Shown: positions 28,493 to 37,353, counted from the stretch's first letter. The stretch is DNA of 64,000 bases from UBA2241 sp963777895 (GCA_963777895.1 CAVZSF010000002.1:371191-435190); one strand, 5' to 3'. Notes: generated by a model from the letters alone, not told the origin. Numbers and translations are program-made.

Positions 28493-28498
28493 TAGACT
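28493..28498 (+). promoter_or_regulatory. Candidate -10 box for the rodZ-like gene
   Basis: TAGACT fits an actinobacterial -10. No strong -35 box is seen. A start near 28505 would leave a leader of about 58 nt containing a GGAAGG site. Confidence 0.4.
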
Positions 28499-28562
28499 GT
28501 AGGTTCGCACGACCGCCGCCCGCCAAGGCGGGGCGAAGCGAAAGGAAGGCGTACAACCCGGC

Positions 28563-29300
28563 GTGTTCGAGATCGGCACAACCCTGCGCGAAGCTCGCGT
28601 CCGTCGCAAACTCACGCTCCAGCAGGTGGAGGAGGACACGAAGATCCGTGTCAAGTACCTCCAGGCCATGGAGAACGAGGACTTCGACATCATGCCCGGC
28701 AAGGCGTACGTGAAGGGCTTCCTGCAGACGTACGCCTCCTACCTCGGCCTGGATCCGACCATCATCCTCGACGAGTACCGCTCCCGGGCCATGCCGCGCG
28801 ACGAGCATCAGCCCTTCGCCGGCGCGTCGGTGATCGGCAAGCCCTACGGTCACCGGCGGCGCAACACTCTCGCGTTCATCGCCGTCGTGTGCCTTCTCGT
28901 GCTGGCCGTCATCGTCGTCCTCGGCTACACCGGGCAACCCGCCGAGGAGCCGGTCGTCAAGCCGAGTGCGCTCGGCGTGGGCTCGCCGTCGGCGAGCCCT
29001 TCGCCGAGCGCGAAACCCAGCGTGACGCCGACGATCGCGAGCGACGTCGTCAAGATCAGCGCCACCAGGGGTGACTGCTGGTTCGAGGCGCGCAAGGGCG
29101 GCTCGACGGGTGAAGTCCTCTTCTCGAACACGCTGGCGAAGGGCACCAGCAAGACGCTGAAGGCGACGCTCCTCTGGCTGCGGCTCGGAGCGCCTGAAGC
29201 GGTGGTCATCAAGGCCGGCAGCAAGCAACTGCCCGCCGTCGCAGGGCCTGGTCCGGTGGACGTGCTCATCGACGACGGCGTGCTGACAAGGCAGGGCTGA
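28563..29300 (+). CDS. RodZ-like helix-turn-helix membrane protein
   Basis: The 245-residue protein has a cytoplasmic HTH_25 domain (GTTLREARVRRKLTLQQVEE to AYVKGFLQTYASYLGLDP), a basic stretch, one membrane helix (about residues 103-121), a Ser/Pro-rich linker and an outside DUF4115 domain. This is the RodZ layout; RodZ links cell-shape proteins to the membrane. In actinobacteria the role is less clear, so the name is by architecture. The GTG start is followed by the family sequence FEIGTTLREAR. Confidence 0.85.
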   Translation: MFEIGTTLREARVRRKLTLQQVEEDTKIRVKYLQAMENEDFDIMPGKAYVKGFLQTYASYLGLDPTIILDEYRSRAMPRDEHQPFAGASVIGKPYGHRRRNTLAFIAVVCLLVLAVIVVLGYTGQPAEEPVVKPSALGVGSPSASPSPSAKPSVTPTIASDVVKISATRGDCWFEARKGGSTGEVLFSNTLAKGTSKTLKATLLWLRLGAPEAVVIKAGSKQLPAVAGPGPVDVLIDDGVLTRQG

Positions 29301-29303
29301 GAA

Positions 29304-29795
29304 ATGGCGAAGGAAGCGTCCTTCGACGTGGTGTCGCGAGCCGACATGAACGAGGTGCGCAACGCCGTCAACATGGCGCAGAAGGAGATCGCGCAGCGCT
29401 ACGACTTCAAGAAGAGCGTCAGCAAGGTGACGCTCGAGGGCGACCACCTGGTGCTCGTGTCCGACGACGAGGGCAAGCTGCATCAGGTCGTCGACCTGCT
29501 CGAGGAGAAGCTCGTGCGGCGTAAGGTCTCGCTGAAGGCGCTGCAGTACGGCAAGGTCGAGCAGGCCCTCGGCGGCACCGTCCGGCAGCAGGTGGGCATC
29601 GCCCAGGGGATCCCCGACGAGAAGGCCAAGGCGATGAACAAGCTGCTCCGCCAGCGCTTCAAGAAGGTCAAGGTGCAGATCCAGGGCGACACTCTCCGTG
29701 TCTTCTCGCCGAGCAAGGACGAGCTGCAGGGCGCGATCCAGGCCCTCAAGGACGAGGATTGGGGGCTGCCGCTCCAGTTCGTGAACTACCGCTGA
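29304..29795 (+). CDS. yajQ: YajQ family nucleotide-binding protein
   Basis: A 163-residue YajQ (DUF520) protein with the typical ends: ASFDVVSRADMNEVRNAVN at the start and SPSKDELQGAIQALK near the end. The conserved RYDFKKS is near residue 33. Family members bind nucleotides or nucleic acid, and some bind c-di-GMP. The c-di-GMP link is of interest because an RsiG-like c-di-GMP protein lies at 48 kb, but nothing here proves binding. Confidence 0.93.
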   Translation: MAKEASFDVVSRADMNEVRNAVNMAQKEIAQRYDFKKSVSKVTLEGDHLVLVSDDEGKLHQVVDLLEEKLVRRKVSLKALQYGKVEQALGGTVRQQVGIAQGIPDEKAKAMNKLLRQRFKKVKVQIQGDTLRVFSPSKDELQGAIQALKDEDWGLPLQFVNYR

Positions 29796-29835
29796 GCGGC
29801 AGCCCGGCCCCGCCGGACGAGGCTGGCGCCGACGC

Positions 29836-31191
29836 ATGAAGCCCAGGACCTACTTCATCCAGACCCTCGGTTGTCCCAAGAACGAGGCTGACTCCGATCG
29901 ACTGACCAGGGCGCTCGACGACATCGGCTATGACGAGGCGACGGCGTCCGAAGCCTCCCTGATCGTGGTCAACACCTGCGGCTTCATCGACGCCGCCAAA
30001 GAGGAGTCGATCGACGCGATCCTCGACGCGACGGCGGCGGCGCACGAGAGCGGGGCCGCCGTCGCCGCCGTTGGCTGCCTCGTGGAACGCTATCGCGACG
30101 AGCTCGCCGCCGAGCTGCCCGAGGTCGAGCTGTGGTGCGGGCTCGACTGGACGCCGCTGCTGACGGCGCTGGAGCACGGCGAGCGGGGCGAAGCAGCCCT
30201 CGGAGGCGACCCCAACGCACAGTCCAACCCCGACGCCGGCCGCACCAATGGCCGGGCGTCTGTGCCCGGGGAAGAGGCGCGCAGGGTCAGGCGGCGCGCT
30301 GCGCGCCCGGTACACGCCTACGTCAAGGTGTCCGACGGCTGCGACCGGCGCTGCAGCTACTGCGCCATCCCCCTGATCAAGGGCGACTACGAGGCGAGCG
30401 CCCCCGGGCGGATCCTGCAGGACGCCCGTGCGGCACTCGCCGCCGGCGCCCGCGAGCTCGTACTGGTGGGGCAGGACACGTCGCGCTGGTCGTGGCCGGG
30501 ATGGGGCGGGCTGGAGCGCCTGCTCGCCGAGCTCCGGGCGCTCGGGCCCGCCTGGTTGCGCCTCCTCTACCTGCAGCCAGACGGCATCGACGACGCCCTT
30601 CTCGGGGCCATGGCCGCCCACGCCGTGCCGTACCTCGATGTGCCCCTGCAGCACGCCTCCGGGACGATCCTGAGGCGTATGGGGCGAAGCGGCGACGGCG
30701 CGCGGTACCTCGAGCTGCTGGCCCTGGCGCGTCGCGCCCTGCCCGGCGCCACGGTACGCTCGACCTTCATCGCCGGCTTCCCCGGCGAGACCGAGGCCGA
30801 CGTCGACGAACTGGTCTCGTTCATCGCCGAAGCCGGCCTCGCCGTCGCAGGAGTCTTCGTGTTCGACGCCCAGGACGGCACGCGTGCCGCGTCGCTGCCG
30901 GGCCAGGTGCCGCTCGAGGTCCGTCTCGCGCGCGCCGCCCGCGTGAGCGAGGCCATCGACCGGGCCGCGGAGACGTACTGGGCGGACCTTGTCGGCCGCG
31001 AGGTGGAACTCCTCGTCGAGCAGGGCACGCGGCAGGTGGGCGGCGAGGCCGTCGCGCGCCTCGCCGCCCAGGCGCCCGACATCGACGGGCGCACCCTTCT
31101 CACGGGCCGCGCCGTGCACCGTGGGCAGCTCGTTCACGGCCGTGTCGTCGGGACGCTCGGCTATGATGTAGCGGCGGTCGCCCTGCCTTGA
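29836..31191 (+). CDS. rimO: Ribosomal protein uS12 methylthiotransferase
   Basis: RimO is a radical-SAM enzyme that methylthiolates an aspartate of ribosomal protein S12. The 451-residue protein has the N-terminal iron-sulphur domain (QTLGCPKNEADSDRL, VVNTCGFIDAAKEES), the radical-SAM motif CDRRCSYC near residue 170 and a C-terminal TRAM domain. The NTCGFI and GCPKNE signatures separate it from MiaB, which is also in this window. An acidic/Arg-rich insert of about 35 residues precedes the SAM domain. Confidence 0.94.
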   Translation: MKPRTYFIQTLGCPKNEADSDRLTRALDDIGYDEATASEASLIVVNTCGFIDAAKEESIDAILDATAAAHESGAAVAAVGCLVERYRDELAAELPEVELWCGLDWTPLLTALEHGERGEAALGGDPNAQSNPDAGRTNGRASVPGEEARRVRRRAARPVHAYVKVSDGCDRRCSYCAIPLIKGDYEASAPGRILQDARAALAAGARELVLVGQDTSRWSWPGWGGLERLLAELRALGPAWLRLLYLQPDGIDDALLGAMAAHAVPYLDVPLQHASGTILRRMGRSGDGARYLELLALARRALPGATVRSTFIAGFPGETEADVDELVSFIAEAGLAVAGVFVFDAQDGTRAASLPGQVPLEVRLARAARVSEAIDRAAETYWADLVGREVELLVEQGTRQVGGEAVARLAAQAPDIDGRTLLTGRAVHRGQLVHGRVVGTLGYDVAAVALP

Positions 31192-31220
31192 GCGGCGCGC
31201 AGCCGCTGTGAGGAGACGCC

Positions 31221-31880
31221 ACGTCCGACGACACGAACAAAGAGATCGCCATCAGCGGCGAAGCGGCGCCCGCCGAGCGCAGGTCCGGCGGCGTGAACCA
31301 GCAGGCGGGCACCTGGAACCTCGCGAACGTGCTGACCCTCGCCCGCCTGCTCTTCGTCCCGGTGGTCGTCGTGTTCCTCGTGGCGAACATCCCCTACGGC
31401 TACGTCGTGGCGATCGCCCTCTTCATCATCGCCGCCATCACCGACACGCTCGACGGGTACATCGCCCGCTCGCGCGATACCGTCACCACCTTCGGGCAGT
31501 TCGTCGACCCGCTTGCCGACAAGCTCCTCATCGCGGCGCCGTTGATCGCCCTCGTCGGCATGGACCGCCTGCCGGCGTGGGTCGCGATGGTGATCATCGC
31601 GCGCGAGTTCGCCGTGAGCGCGCTACGTATCGTCGGACTGGCGCAGGGCGTCTCCATCCCGGCCGACCGCTACGGCAAGCTCAAGACCTTCTTCCAGATC
31701 GCCGCCATCGTGTCGCTCATGCTGCCGCACAGCCTGTTCCACGGCTGGATGGCCACGGGCGACACCATCGTCGAGGTCGCCCTCGTGACCATCGCCGTCG
31801 TGCTCACCGTCGTCTCCGGGGTGCACTACTTCTACAACGCCCGCAACCTGCTGCGCCTGCCGGGGGGGCAGAGCTGGTGA
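31221..31880 (+). CDS. pgsA: CDP-diacylglycerol-glycerol-3-phosphate 3-phosphatidyltransferase
   Basis: PgsA makes phosphatidylglycerophosphate, the precursor of phosphatidylglycerol. The CDP-alcohol phosphotransferase motif D-x2-DG-x2-AR-x8-G-x3-D-x3-D is complete (TDTLDGYIARSRDTVTTFGQ, then FVDPLADK), with about five membrane helices. The start is open. GTG 31293 gives a 195-residue core. The frame runs on upstream, and a GAGGAG site (31210-31215) lies 5 nt before an in-frame ACG at 31221, which would add 24 residues (SDDTNKEIAISG onward). The ribosome-binding site favours the longer form, but ACG would be a rare start. Confidence 0.85.
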   Translation, partial: TSDDTNKEIAISGEAAPAERRSGGVNQQAGTWNLANVLTLARLLFVPVVVVFLVANIPYGYVVAIALFIIAAITDTLDGYIARSRDTVTTFGQFVDPLADKLLIAAPLIALVGMDRLPAWVAMVIIAREFAVSALRIVGLAQGVSIPADRYGKLKTFFQIAAIVSLMLPHSLFHGWMATGDTIVEVALVTIAVVLTVVSGVHYFYNARNLLRLPGGQSW

Positions 31881-31926
31881 GCTGTCGCGGCAAGCGGGGA
31901 GCGCCACGCCTCTCGGGGACGCCGTC

Positions 31927-33183
31927 GTGCTGAGCGGCCTGCCCCAGGCGGTGATCGTGCTCACCGGCAGCGAGCTGCTCGACGGGCGCACGCGGGACAC
32001 GAACGGTGCCTTCCTCAGCGCCGAGCTGCAGCGCGAGGGCGCCGAGGTTGCCGCCGTGCTGGTCGTCCCCGACGATCGCGGCCGCCTGCTTGCCGGCATC
32101 CGTTTCGCCCTCGAGGCAGGGCCCGCCGTGCTGTTGCTGAGCGGCGGCCTCGGGACGACGCACGATGACCTGACGGCGGCCTGCCTTGCCGAGGCCGCCG
32201 GGGTCCCGCTGCTCGAGCATCCCGAGGCCTTGCGGATGGTGGCCGAACGGACGCGTGCGGTGGCCGAGCACCGGCATCTGGACTTCGACGAGGTCTTTCG
32301 CGTGGCTCGGCAACAGGCGCTCCTGCCGCAAGGGGCGCGACCGGTGCCTCCGGCCGGGGTCGCGCCCGGCATCGCGCTCCACATGGGCGTGACCAGGGTC
32401 TACGCCCTGCCGGGCGTGCCGTTCGAGTTGCGCGCCATGTGGAACGCGGTGCGCGACGAGCTCGCCGCCGCCGGTGTCCTCGGCGACGTGAAGAGCCGGG
32501 TGGTGCGCACCTACGGCGTCGGCGAGCTCCAGGTCGGAGCCGTCGTCGACGCCGCCGCCCGCGACCTGCTCGACGTGGCCGTCAACGTCAACGCCGGCGA
32601 GGTGACGGTACGACTGCGCTACCGGCCCGAGACAGCCGCTCAAGAGCAGGCCGACGCGCTCGTCGTCGCTCTCGCCGCGGCCGTCCCCGTCTTCTCGACG
32701 GACGGCCGCACCGTCGACGACGTGCTTGCGGCGCGCCTGCGCGAGCGGCATGCGACCGTCGCGCTCGCCGAGTCGTGCACCGGCGGCGCGCTGGGCAAGC
32801 GCCTCACCGACCGGCCGGGCAGCTCCGGCTACGTCCTGGGCGGCGTGATCAGCTACGCGAACGCCGTCAAGCGTGATGTGCTCGGCGTGCCGGAGGCGGT
32901 GCTGACCGAGCACGGCGCCGTCTCGCGGCCGGTGGCGGCGGCGATGGCCGAAGGAGCCCGCCGCGCAACGGGCGCGACGTATGCGCTGAGCGTCACCGGG
33001 GTGGCCGGGCCGGAGGGCGGCACGCCAGAGAAGCCGGTCGGCCTCGTCTTCCTGGCCTGCGCTGGCCCCGGCGGGACCAAGGTGCTGCGCGAGCACTTCC
33101 CCGGGGACCGGGGAAGCGTGCGTGACTGGAGTGTCGTCCGTGCCCTGCATCTGCTGCGTGAGGTCCTCGAGGAGGACGCATGA
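31927..33183 (+). CDS. cinA: CinA-like protein (MoCF domain plus PncC amidase domain)
   Basis: A 418-residue competence/damage-inducible protein A homologue. The N-terminal molybdopterin-binding-like domain (LTGSELLDGRTRDTNGAFLS, LSGGLGTTHDDLTA, LPGVPFELRAM) resembles ADP-ribose pyrophosphatase COG1058. The C-terminal domain (LAESCTGGALGKRLTD, SVTGVAGPEGG) is the nicotinamide-nucleotide amidase PncC. The order cinA-thpR-recA is widely conserved. It has a GTG start and ends in an ATGA overlap with thpR. Confidence 0.93.
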   Translation: MLSGLPQAVIVLTGSELLDGRTRDTNGAFLSAELQREGAEVAAVLVVPDDRGRLLAGIRFALEAGPAVLLLSGGLGTTHDDLTAACLAEAAGVPLLEHPEALRMVAERTRAVAEHRHLDFDEVFRVARQQALLPQGARPVPPAGVAPGIALHMGVTRVYALPGVPFELRAMWNAVRDELAAAGVLGDVKSRVVRTYGVGELQVGAVVDAAARDLLDVAVNVNAGEVTVRLRYRPETAAQEQADALVVALAAAVPVFSTDGRTVDDVLAARLRERHATVALAESCTGGALGKRLTDRPGSSGYVLGGVISYANAVKRDVLGVPEAVLTEHGAVSRPVAAAMAEGARRATGATYALSVTGVAGPEGGTPEKPVGLVFLACAGPGGTKVLREHFPGDRGSVRDWSVVRALHLLREVLEEDA

Positions 33184-33737
33184 GCCGCATGTGGACCGAG
33201 GAGACGAAGCGCCTGTTCGTCGCGCTCGATCTGCCGCGCGACGTCGCGCGTGAGGTCGCCCTCTGGCAGGACGACAACCTGGCGGGACGCAAGGAACTGA
33301 GGGTCATGGGCACGATCCACCTCACCCTCGCCTTCCTGGGGCAGCTTCCCGTCGAACGCGTCCCGGAGCTCAGCGACGCCCTCAGCGCCATCGGCTTCGC
33401 CCCGCTGCGACTGACGGTCGAGGAGGCCATCTTCCTGCCCGAGCGCCGCGCGAAGCGGGTCATCGCGCTGCGCCTGGGCGACGAGGGCGGCGCCCTGCTC
33501 GGCCTGCAGGCCGAGGTCAGCGCCGCCCTTGCCGAGCGCGGCCTGTACAAGCCCGAGAAACGCCCGTTCCTGCCCCACGTGACGGTCGCCCGCTACCGCA
33601 ATCCCGGTCAACCTTTTCCCCTGCAAAATGTGAACTTCCCAGGGTTTGGCGTCGACCAGATGGTCTTGTATAGTAGCCTCCTGCAGAGGGGCGGCGCCGT
33701 CCATACTCCGCTCGCAGTCTTCCCCGCGTCCCAATGA
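33180..33737 (+). CDS. thpR: RNA 2',3'-cyclic phosphodiesterase
   Basis: A 2H-family enzyme that opens 2',3'-cyclic phosphates on RNA ends. Both catalytic HxT motifs are present: HLTLAFLG near residue 42 and HVTVARYR near 135. Length is 185 residues. The ATG overlaps the cinA stop by 4 nt. The recA promoter lies inside its last 90 bases, and its stop overlaps an in-frame recA ATG. Confidence 0.93.
   Translation: MSRMWTEETKRLFVALDLPRDVAREVALWQDDNLAGRKELRVMGTIHLTLAFLGQLPVERVPELSDALSAIGFAPLRLTVEEAIFLPERRAKRVIALRLGDEGGALLGLQAEVSAALAERGLYKPEKRPFLPHVTVARYRNPGQPFPLQNVNFPGFGVDQMVLYSSLLQRGGAVHTPLAVFPASQ
33646..33674 (+). promoter_or_regulatory. recA promoter inside the end of thpR
   Basis: TTGGCG (33646-33651), a 17-nt spacer and TATAGT (33669-33674) form a good promoter. 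A start near 33681 would give recA its own transcript with a leader of about 70 nt. I see no SOS box of the GAAC-N4-GTTC type near it. Confidence 0.55.
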
Positions 33738-33751
33738 GAGGAGCGTCCGGT

Positions 33752-34831
33752 TTGGACAAGGACAAGGCCCTCGACGCAGCCATGACCCAGATCGAGCGCC
33801 AGTTCGGCAAGGGCAGCGTCATGCGCATGGGCGACCATCCGGTGAGCAACGACCTGCAGTGCGTGCCGACAGGCTCGCTCGCTCTCGACATCGCGTTGGG
33901 AGTGGGGGGCATCCCGCGCGGCCGCATCGTCGAGATCTACGGGCCCGAGGCGTCCGGCAAGACCACCCTCGTGTACCACCTCATCGCCGAGGCCCAGCGC
34001 CTCGGCGGGCAGGCCGCTTTCATCGACGCCGAGCACGCCATGGACCCGCTGTACGCCAAGGCCATCGGCGTCGACGTCGACAACCTCCTGGTCTCGCAGC
34101 CCGACTACGGCGAGCAGGCCCTCGAGATCGCCGAGATGCTGGTGCGCAGCGGCGCCCTCGACATCGTCGCCATCGACTCTGTCGCGGCGCTCACCCCCAA
34201 GGCCGAGATCGAGGGTGAGATGGGCGACAGCTTCGTCGGCCTGCAGGCGCGACTCATGAGCCAGGCCCTCCGCAAGCTCGCCGGCACGCTGAACCGCTCC
34301 GGCACCATCTGCGTCTTCACCAACCAGCTCCGCGAGAAGATCGGCGTGATGTTCGGCAACCCCGAGACCACGACGGGCGGCAAAGCCCTCAAGTTCTACG
34401 CGACCGTCAGGCTCGACATCCGCCGCATCGAGACCCTCAAGGACGGCACCGAGGCCGTCGGCAACCGGGTCCGCGTGAAGGTCGCCAAGAACAAGGTCGC
34501 GCCGCCCTTCAAACTGGCCGAGTTCGACATCATGTACGGCCAGGGCATCTCGCGAGAGGGCACGCTCCTCGATCTCGGCGTCGTGCACGACGTCGTGCAG
34601 AAGAGCGGCGCCTTCTTCAGCTACAACGACGAGCGCCTCGGCCAGGGCCGGGCCAACGCCAAGGTCTTCCTCAAGGAGAACCCCGACATCGCCGCGGCGA
34701 TCGAGGCGCAGATCCGCGAGAAGGCCGGGCTGCCGCCGGCGCCGCCGGCTCCGGCCGGCGAGACCGCGGCCGCGGCCAAGCCGGTGGCGGCGCCTGCCGG
34801 CGTCGACCCGGTCACCGGCGAGGTCCTCTAG
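33752..34831 (+). CDS. recA: DNA recombinase RecA
   Basis: RecA forms filaments on single-stranded DNA, catalyses strand exchange and triggers LexA cleavage. The 359-residue protein has the Walker A GPEASGKTT, the loop TPKAEIEGEMGDSFVGLQAR, and NQLREKIGVMFGNPETTTGG. A short Ala/Pro-rich tail ends it. TTG 33752 is preferred because GAGGAG lies 8 nt upstream and it gives the family N-terminus (DKDKALDAAMTQIE). ATG 33734 in the same frame would add six residues. Confidence 0.96.
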   Translation: MDKDKALDAAMTQIERQFGKGSVMRMGDHPVSNDLQCVPTGSLALDIALGVGGIPRGRIVEIYGPEASGKTTLVYHLIAEAQRLGGQAAFIDAEHAMDPLYAKAIGVDVDNLLVSQPDYGEQALEIAEMLVRSGALDIVAIDSVAALTPKAEIEGEMGDSFVGLQARLMSQALRKLAGTLNRSGTICVFTNQLREKIGVMFGNPETTTGGKALKFYATVRLDIRRIETLKDGTEAVGNRVRVKVAKNKVAPPFKLAEFDIMYGQGISREGTLLDLGVVHDVVQKSGAFFSYNDERLGQGRANAKVFLKENPDIAAAIEAQIREKAGLPPAPPAPAGETAAAAKPVAAPAGVDPVTGEVL

Positions 34832-34837
34832 GCGCGC

Positions 34838-35467
34838 ATGCCCGTCATCACGGCGCTGCGCGCCACCAGGCGCGGCCGTGTCGCCGTCCACGTGGACGGG
34901 AGCTTCTTCTGCAGCGTCAGCGACGCGACCATCGCCCGTGCCCGCCTCTTCAAGGGGCGCGAGCTCGACGAGACCGAACTCGACGCGCTGCGGTCGCAGG
35001 CTTCGGACGAGCACTTGCTGGGCGACGCCTACCGGCTCCTCGCCCAGCGTCAGCGCAGCCGCGCAGAGCTGCGCGATCGGCTGCTGCGCAAGGGACATGG
35101 GGAGGAGGCCGTCGCGGCGGCGCTCGAGCGCCTCGCCGGCGACGGCCTCCTCGACGACGCCGCCTTCGCACGTGCCTTCGTCGCCGACAAACGTCGTCTC
35201 CAGAACTGGGGCGAGCAGCGCATCCGGCGCGGCCTGACCCAGCTCGGCGTGGCGCGTGCCGACGCCGAGGCCGCCATCGGCGAAGGCGACGAGGGCGCCG
35301 AACTGGCGCGCGCGCTCGCGCTCTTGACGCGCTCCGGCCCGCCGCGCCCGCCGCTCGAGGCGGCGCGGCGGCGGGCGTACGGCGCGTTGCAGCGCAAGGG
35401 CTTCTCGGGGTCCGTCGCCTACCAGGCGATCGCCCGCTGGTCGGGCGCCGCCGGGCCCGACGACTGA
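34838..35467 (+). CDS. recX: Regulatory protein RecX
   Basis: RecX binds RecA filaments and modulates their activity. The 209-residue protein has the three-helix repeats of the family: HLLGDAYRLLAQRQRSRAEL, then GLLDDAAFARAFVADKRRL and GEQRIRRGLTQLGV. A longer N-terminal beta segment precedes them. It lies 6 nt after recA, the usual partner order. Confidence 0.93.
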   Translation: MPVITALRATRRGRVAVHVDGSFFCSVSDATIARARLFKGRELDETELDALRSQASDEHLLGDAYRLLAQRQRSRAELRDRLLRKGHGEEAVAAALERLAGDGLLDDAAFARAFVADKRRLQNWGEQRIRRGLTQLGVARADAEAAIGEGDEGAELARALALLTRSGPPRPPLEAARRRAYGALQRKGFSGSVAYQAIARWSGAAGPDD

Positions 35468-35521
35468 CTCCCGTCGCCAGTCTCGGCCACGCCTCCGGCG
35501 GCTCTCGCATCCTCCCTGCAA

Positions 35522-35551
35522 TTGACAGGGAAATGAGTGGGCCTCTAGAAT
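35522..35551 (+). promoter_or_regulatory. Near-consensus promoter upstream of rny
   Basis: TTGACA (35522-35527), an 18-nt spacer and TAGAAT (35546-35551) make the best sigma-70-type promoter in the window. A start near 35558 would give a 254-nt leader before rny. Confidence 0.75.
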
Positions 35552-35557
35552 CGATGA

Positions 35558-35789
35558 ACGCACGCATGTGCGTGTGCCTGTGCATGAACCTCTCGCTCGT
35601 GCGGAGCGATACACGGCGGCCGGGACGGCCGCGAGACTGCCAACGACGACTCAGGGGTCTGCTCTGAGAGCTTTGGGAGCTTTGCCGCTCCCCTCAGCGT
35701 CCTGACCCCCGGACGACCAGCAGCTCAAGCGTATCTTTCTGCACCTGCGAGCGAGGCACGGGCCGGGCTTGACCCGGCTTTTTCGTGCC
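35558..35789 (+). ncRNA. Structured rny leader or independent small RNA
   Basis: This gene-free stretch between recX and rny has a strong promoter at one end and a terminator-like hairpin at the other. In the middle is a nested stem: GGGGTC (35654-35659) with GACCCC (35704-35709), CTGAG (35664-35668) with CTCAG (35693-35697), and GGGAGC (35675-35680) with GCTCCC (35687-35692). At the end GCCGGG (35762-35767) pairs with CCCGGC (35773-35778) and is followed by TTTTT. An outer pair, GGCACG (35755-35760) with CGTGCC (35784-35789), encloses this last hairpin. It could be an attenuated leader of rny or a free RNA of about 225 nt. It matches no RNA family I recognise. Confidence 0.5.
35762..35783 (+). 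terminator. Intrinsic-terminator-like hairpin before rny
   Basis: A 6-bp GC stem with a 5-nt loop (CTTGA) is followed directly by TTTTT, 28 nt before the rny ATG. It and the rimP leader hairpin are the only hairpins found here with a clear T-run. Confidence 0.55.
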
Positions 35790-35811
35790 TTGATACCTGT
35801 GAGGGGACGAG

Positions 35812-37353
35812 ATGTCCACAGCAGTCACGATAGTCATAGTGGTGCTGGCGCTCGCGGCGGGCGCCGGCCTCGGGTACCTGGTCCGCCGCTCGCTCGCCTC
35901 CGGCAAGCTCGCCGGGGCGGAGCGTGAAGCCGAACAGACGCTGCGCGATGCGCGTCGCGAGGCCGACACGCTCCTCAAAGAGGCCAAGCTCGAAGCCAAG
36001 GAAGAGGTCCACAAGGTACGAGCGGAGGTCGAGGAGGAGGTCCGCGGCCGGCGCAACGAGGTCGCGGCAGCCGAGCAGCGCCTCATGCAGCGCGAGGAGC
36101 AGCTCGAGGCTCGCGCCCTCGAACAGGACCGGCGCGAGCAGTCGCTGCACGACCGCGAGGACAACGTGCAGAAGCTCACCGACGAGCTCGCAGCCTCTCG
36201 CGACGAAGCCGTAGCCACGCTCGAACGCATCTCGGGGATGAGCACCGCGCAAGCCCGGGAGCTGCTCCTCAAGCAGACCGAGGACGACGCGCGCCACGAC
36301 ATGGCCAAGCTGGTGCGTCAGGTCGAGGAGGAAGCGCGCCGTGAGGCCGACCGGCGGGCGCGCAACATCCTCTCGCTGTCGATCCAGCGCACCGCCGCCA
36401 ACCACGTGGCCGAGACCACCGTGTCGGTCGTGAACCTGCCCTCCGACGACATGAAGGGTCGCATCATCGGCCGTGAAGGCCGCAACATCCGCGCCCTCGA
36501 GAACGTGACCGGCATCGACTTCATCATCGACGACACTCCGGAGGCCGTCGTGCTCTCCGGCTTCGACGGGGTGCGCCGCGAGACGGCACGCATAACGCTC
36601 ACCAAGCTGTTGGCCGACGGCCGCATCCATCCCGCGCGCATCGAGGAGACGTACCAGCAGGCGGTGGCCGAGGTCGAGGCGGCCATCGAGGAGGCCGGCG
36701 AGCAGGCCTGCTTCGACACCAACGTGCACGGCGTGGCGCCCGAGCTCGTCAAGGTGCTCGGGCGCCTCAAGTTCAGGACGAGCTACGGGCAGAACGTGCT
36801 CAACCACTCCATCGAGGTGGCCAATCTCGCCGGCATCATGGCCGCCGAGCTTGGCGCCAACGCCAAGATCGCCAAGCGCGCCGGCCTGCTGCACGACATC
36901 GGCAAGGCCGTCGACCACGAGGTCGACGGCTCGCATGCCGACATCTCGCAGCAGCTCGCCAAGAAGTACCGCGAGTCGCAGAGCGTCATCCACGCCATCC
37001 AGGCGCACCATCAGGACGTCGAGGCGCAGACCGTCGAGGCCGTGCTCGTGCAGGCCGCCGACGCGATCTCCGCAGCGCGACCGGGTGCGCGCCGCGAATC
37101 GCTCGAGAACTACGTCAAGCGCCTCGAGTCGCTCGAGCAGATCGCCACGGCGCATAAGGGCGTCGAGAAGTGTTACGCCATGCAGGCGGGACGCGAGGTG
37201 CGCGTCATGGTCAAGCCTGCGGAGATCGACGACGACACGACGGCGCTGCTGGCCCGCGAGATCGCCAAGGAGATCGAAGGGCAGCTCGACTACCCCGGGC
37301 AGATCAAGGTCACCGTCATCCGCGAGAACCGCGCGGTGGAGTACGCGAAGTAG
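35812..37353 (+). CDS. rny: Ribonuclease Y
   Basis: RNase Y is a membrane-anchored endoribonuclease that starts mRNA decay. The 513-residue protein has one N-terminal membrane helix (residues 5-24), a long coiled coil (about 40-190), a KH domain (GRIIGREGRNIRALENVTGI) and an HD domain (LLHDIGKAVDHEVDGSHADI). All parts are intact. The ATG has a GAGGGG site. The long structured leader suggests that its expression is regulated at the RNA level. Confidence 0.96.
   Translation: MSTAVTIVIVVLALAAGAGLGYLVRRSLASGKLAGAEREAEQTLRDARREADTLLKEAKLEAKEEVHKVRAEVEEEVRGRRNEVAAAEQRLMQREEQLEARALEQDRREQSLHDREDNVQKLTDELAASRDEAVATLERISGMSTAQARELLLKQTEDDARHDMAKLVRQVEEEARREADRRARNILSLSIQRTAANHVAETTVSVVNLPSDDMKGRIIGREGRNIRALENVTGIDFIIDDTPEAVVLSGFDGVRRETARITLTKLLADGRIHPARIEETYQQAVAEVEAAIEEAGEQACFDTNVHGVAPELVKVLGRLKFRTSYGQNVLNHSIEVANLAGIMAAELGANAKIAKRAGLLHDIGKAVDHEVDGSHADISQQLAKKYRESQSVIHAIQAHHQDVEAQTVEAVLVQAADAISAARPGARRESLENYVKRLESLEQIATAHKGVEKCYAMQAGREVRVMVKPAEIDDDTTALLAREIAKEIEGQLDYPGQIKVTVIRENRAVEYAK

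Noticed and set aside
33560..33752. An SOS box upstream of recA.
   Set aside because: GAAC occurs at 33632-33635 but no GTTC follows at the right spacing. Nothing else resembles an actinobacterial LexA box.
35640..35715. The CTGAGAG segment before rny looked like part of a TPP riboswitch.
   Set aside because: The second conserved TPP arm is absent and the gene downstream has nothing to do with thiamine. A 6S RNA was considered too, but its central bubble and conserved arms are not clear.
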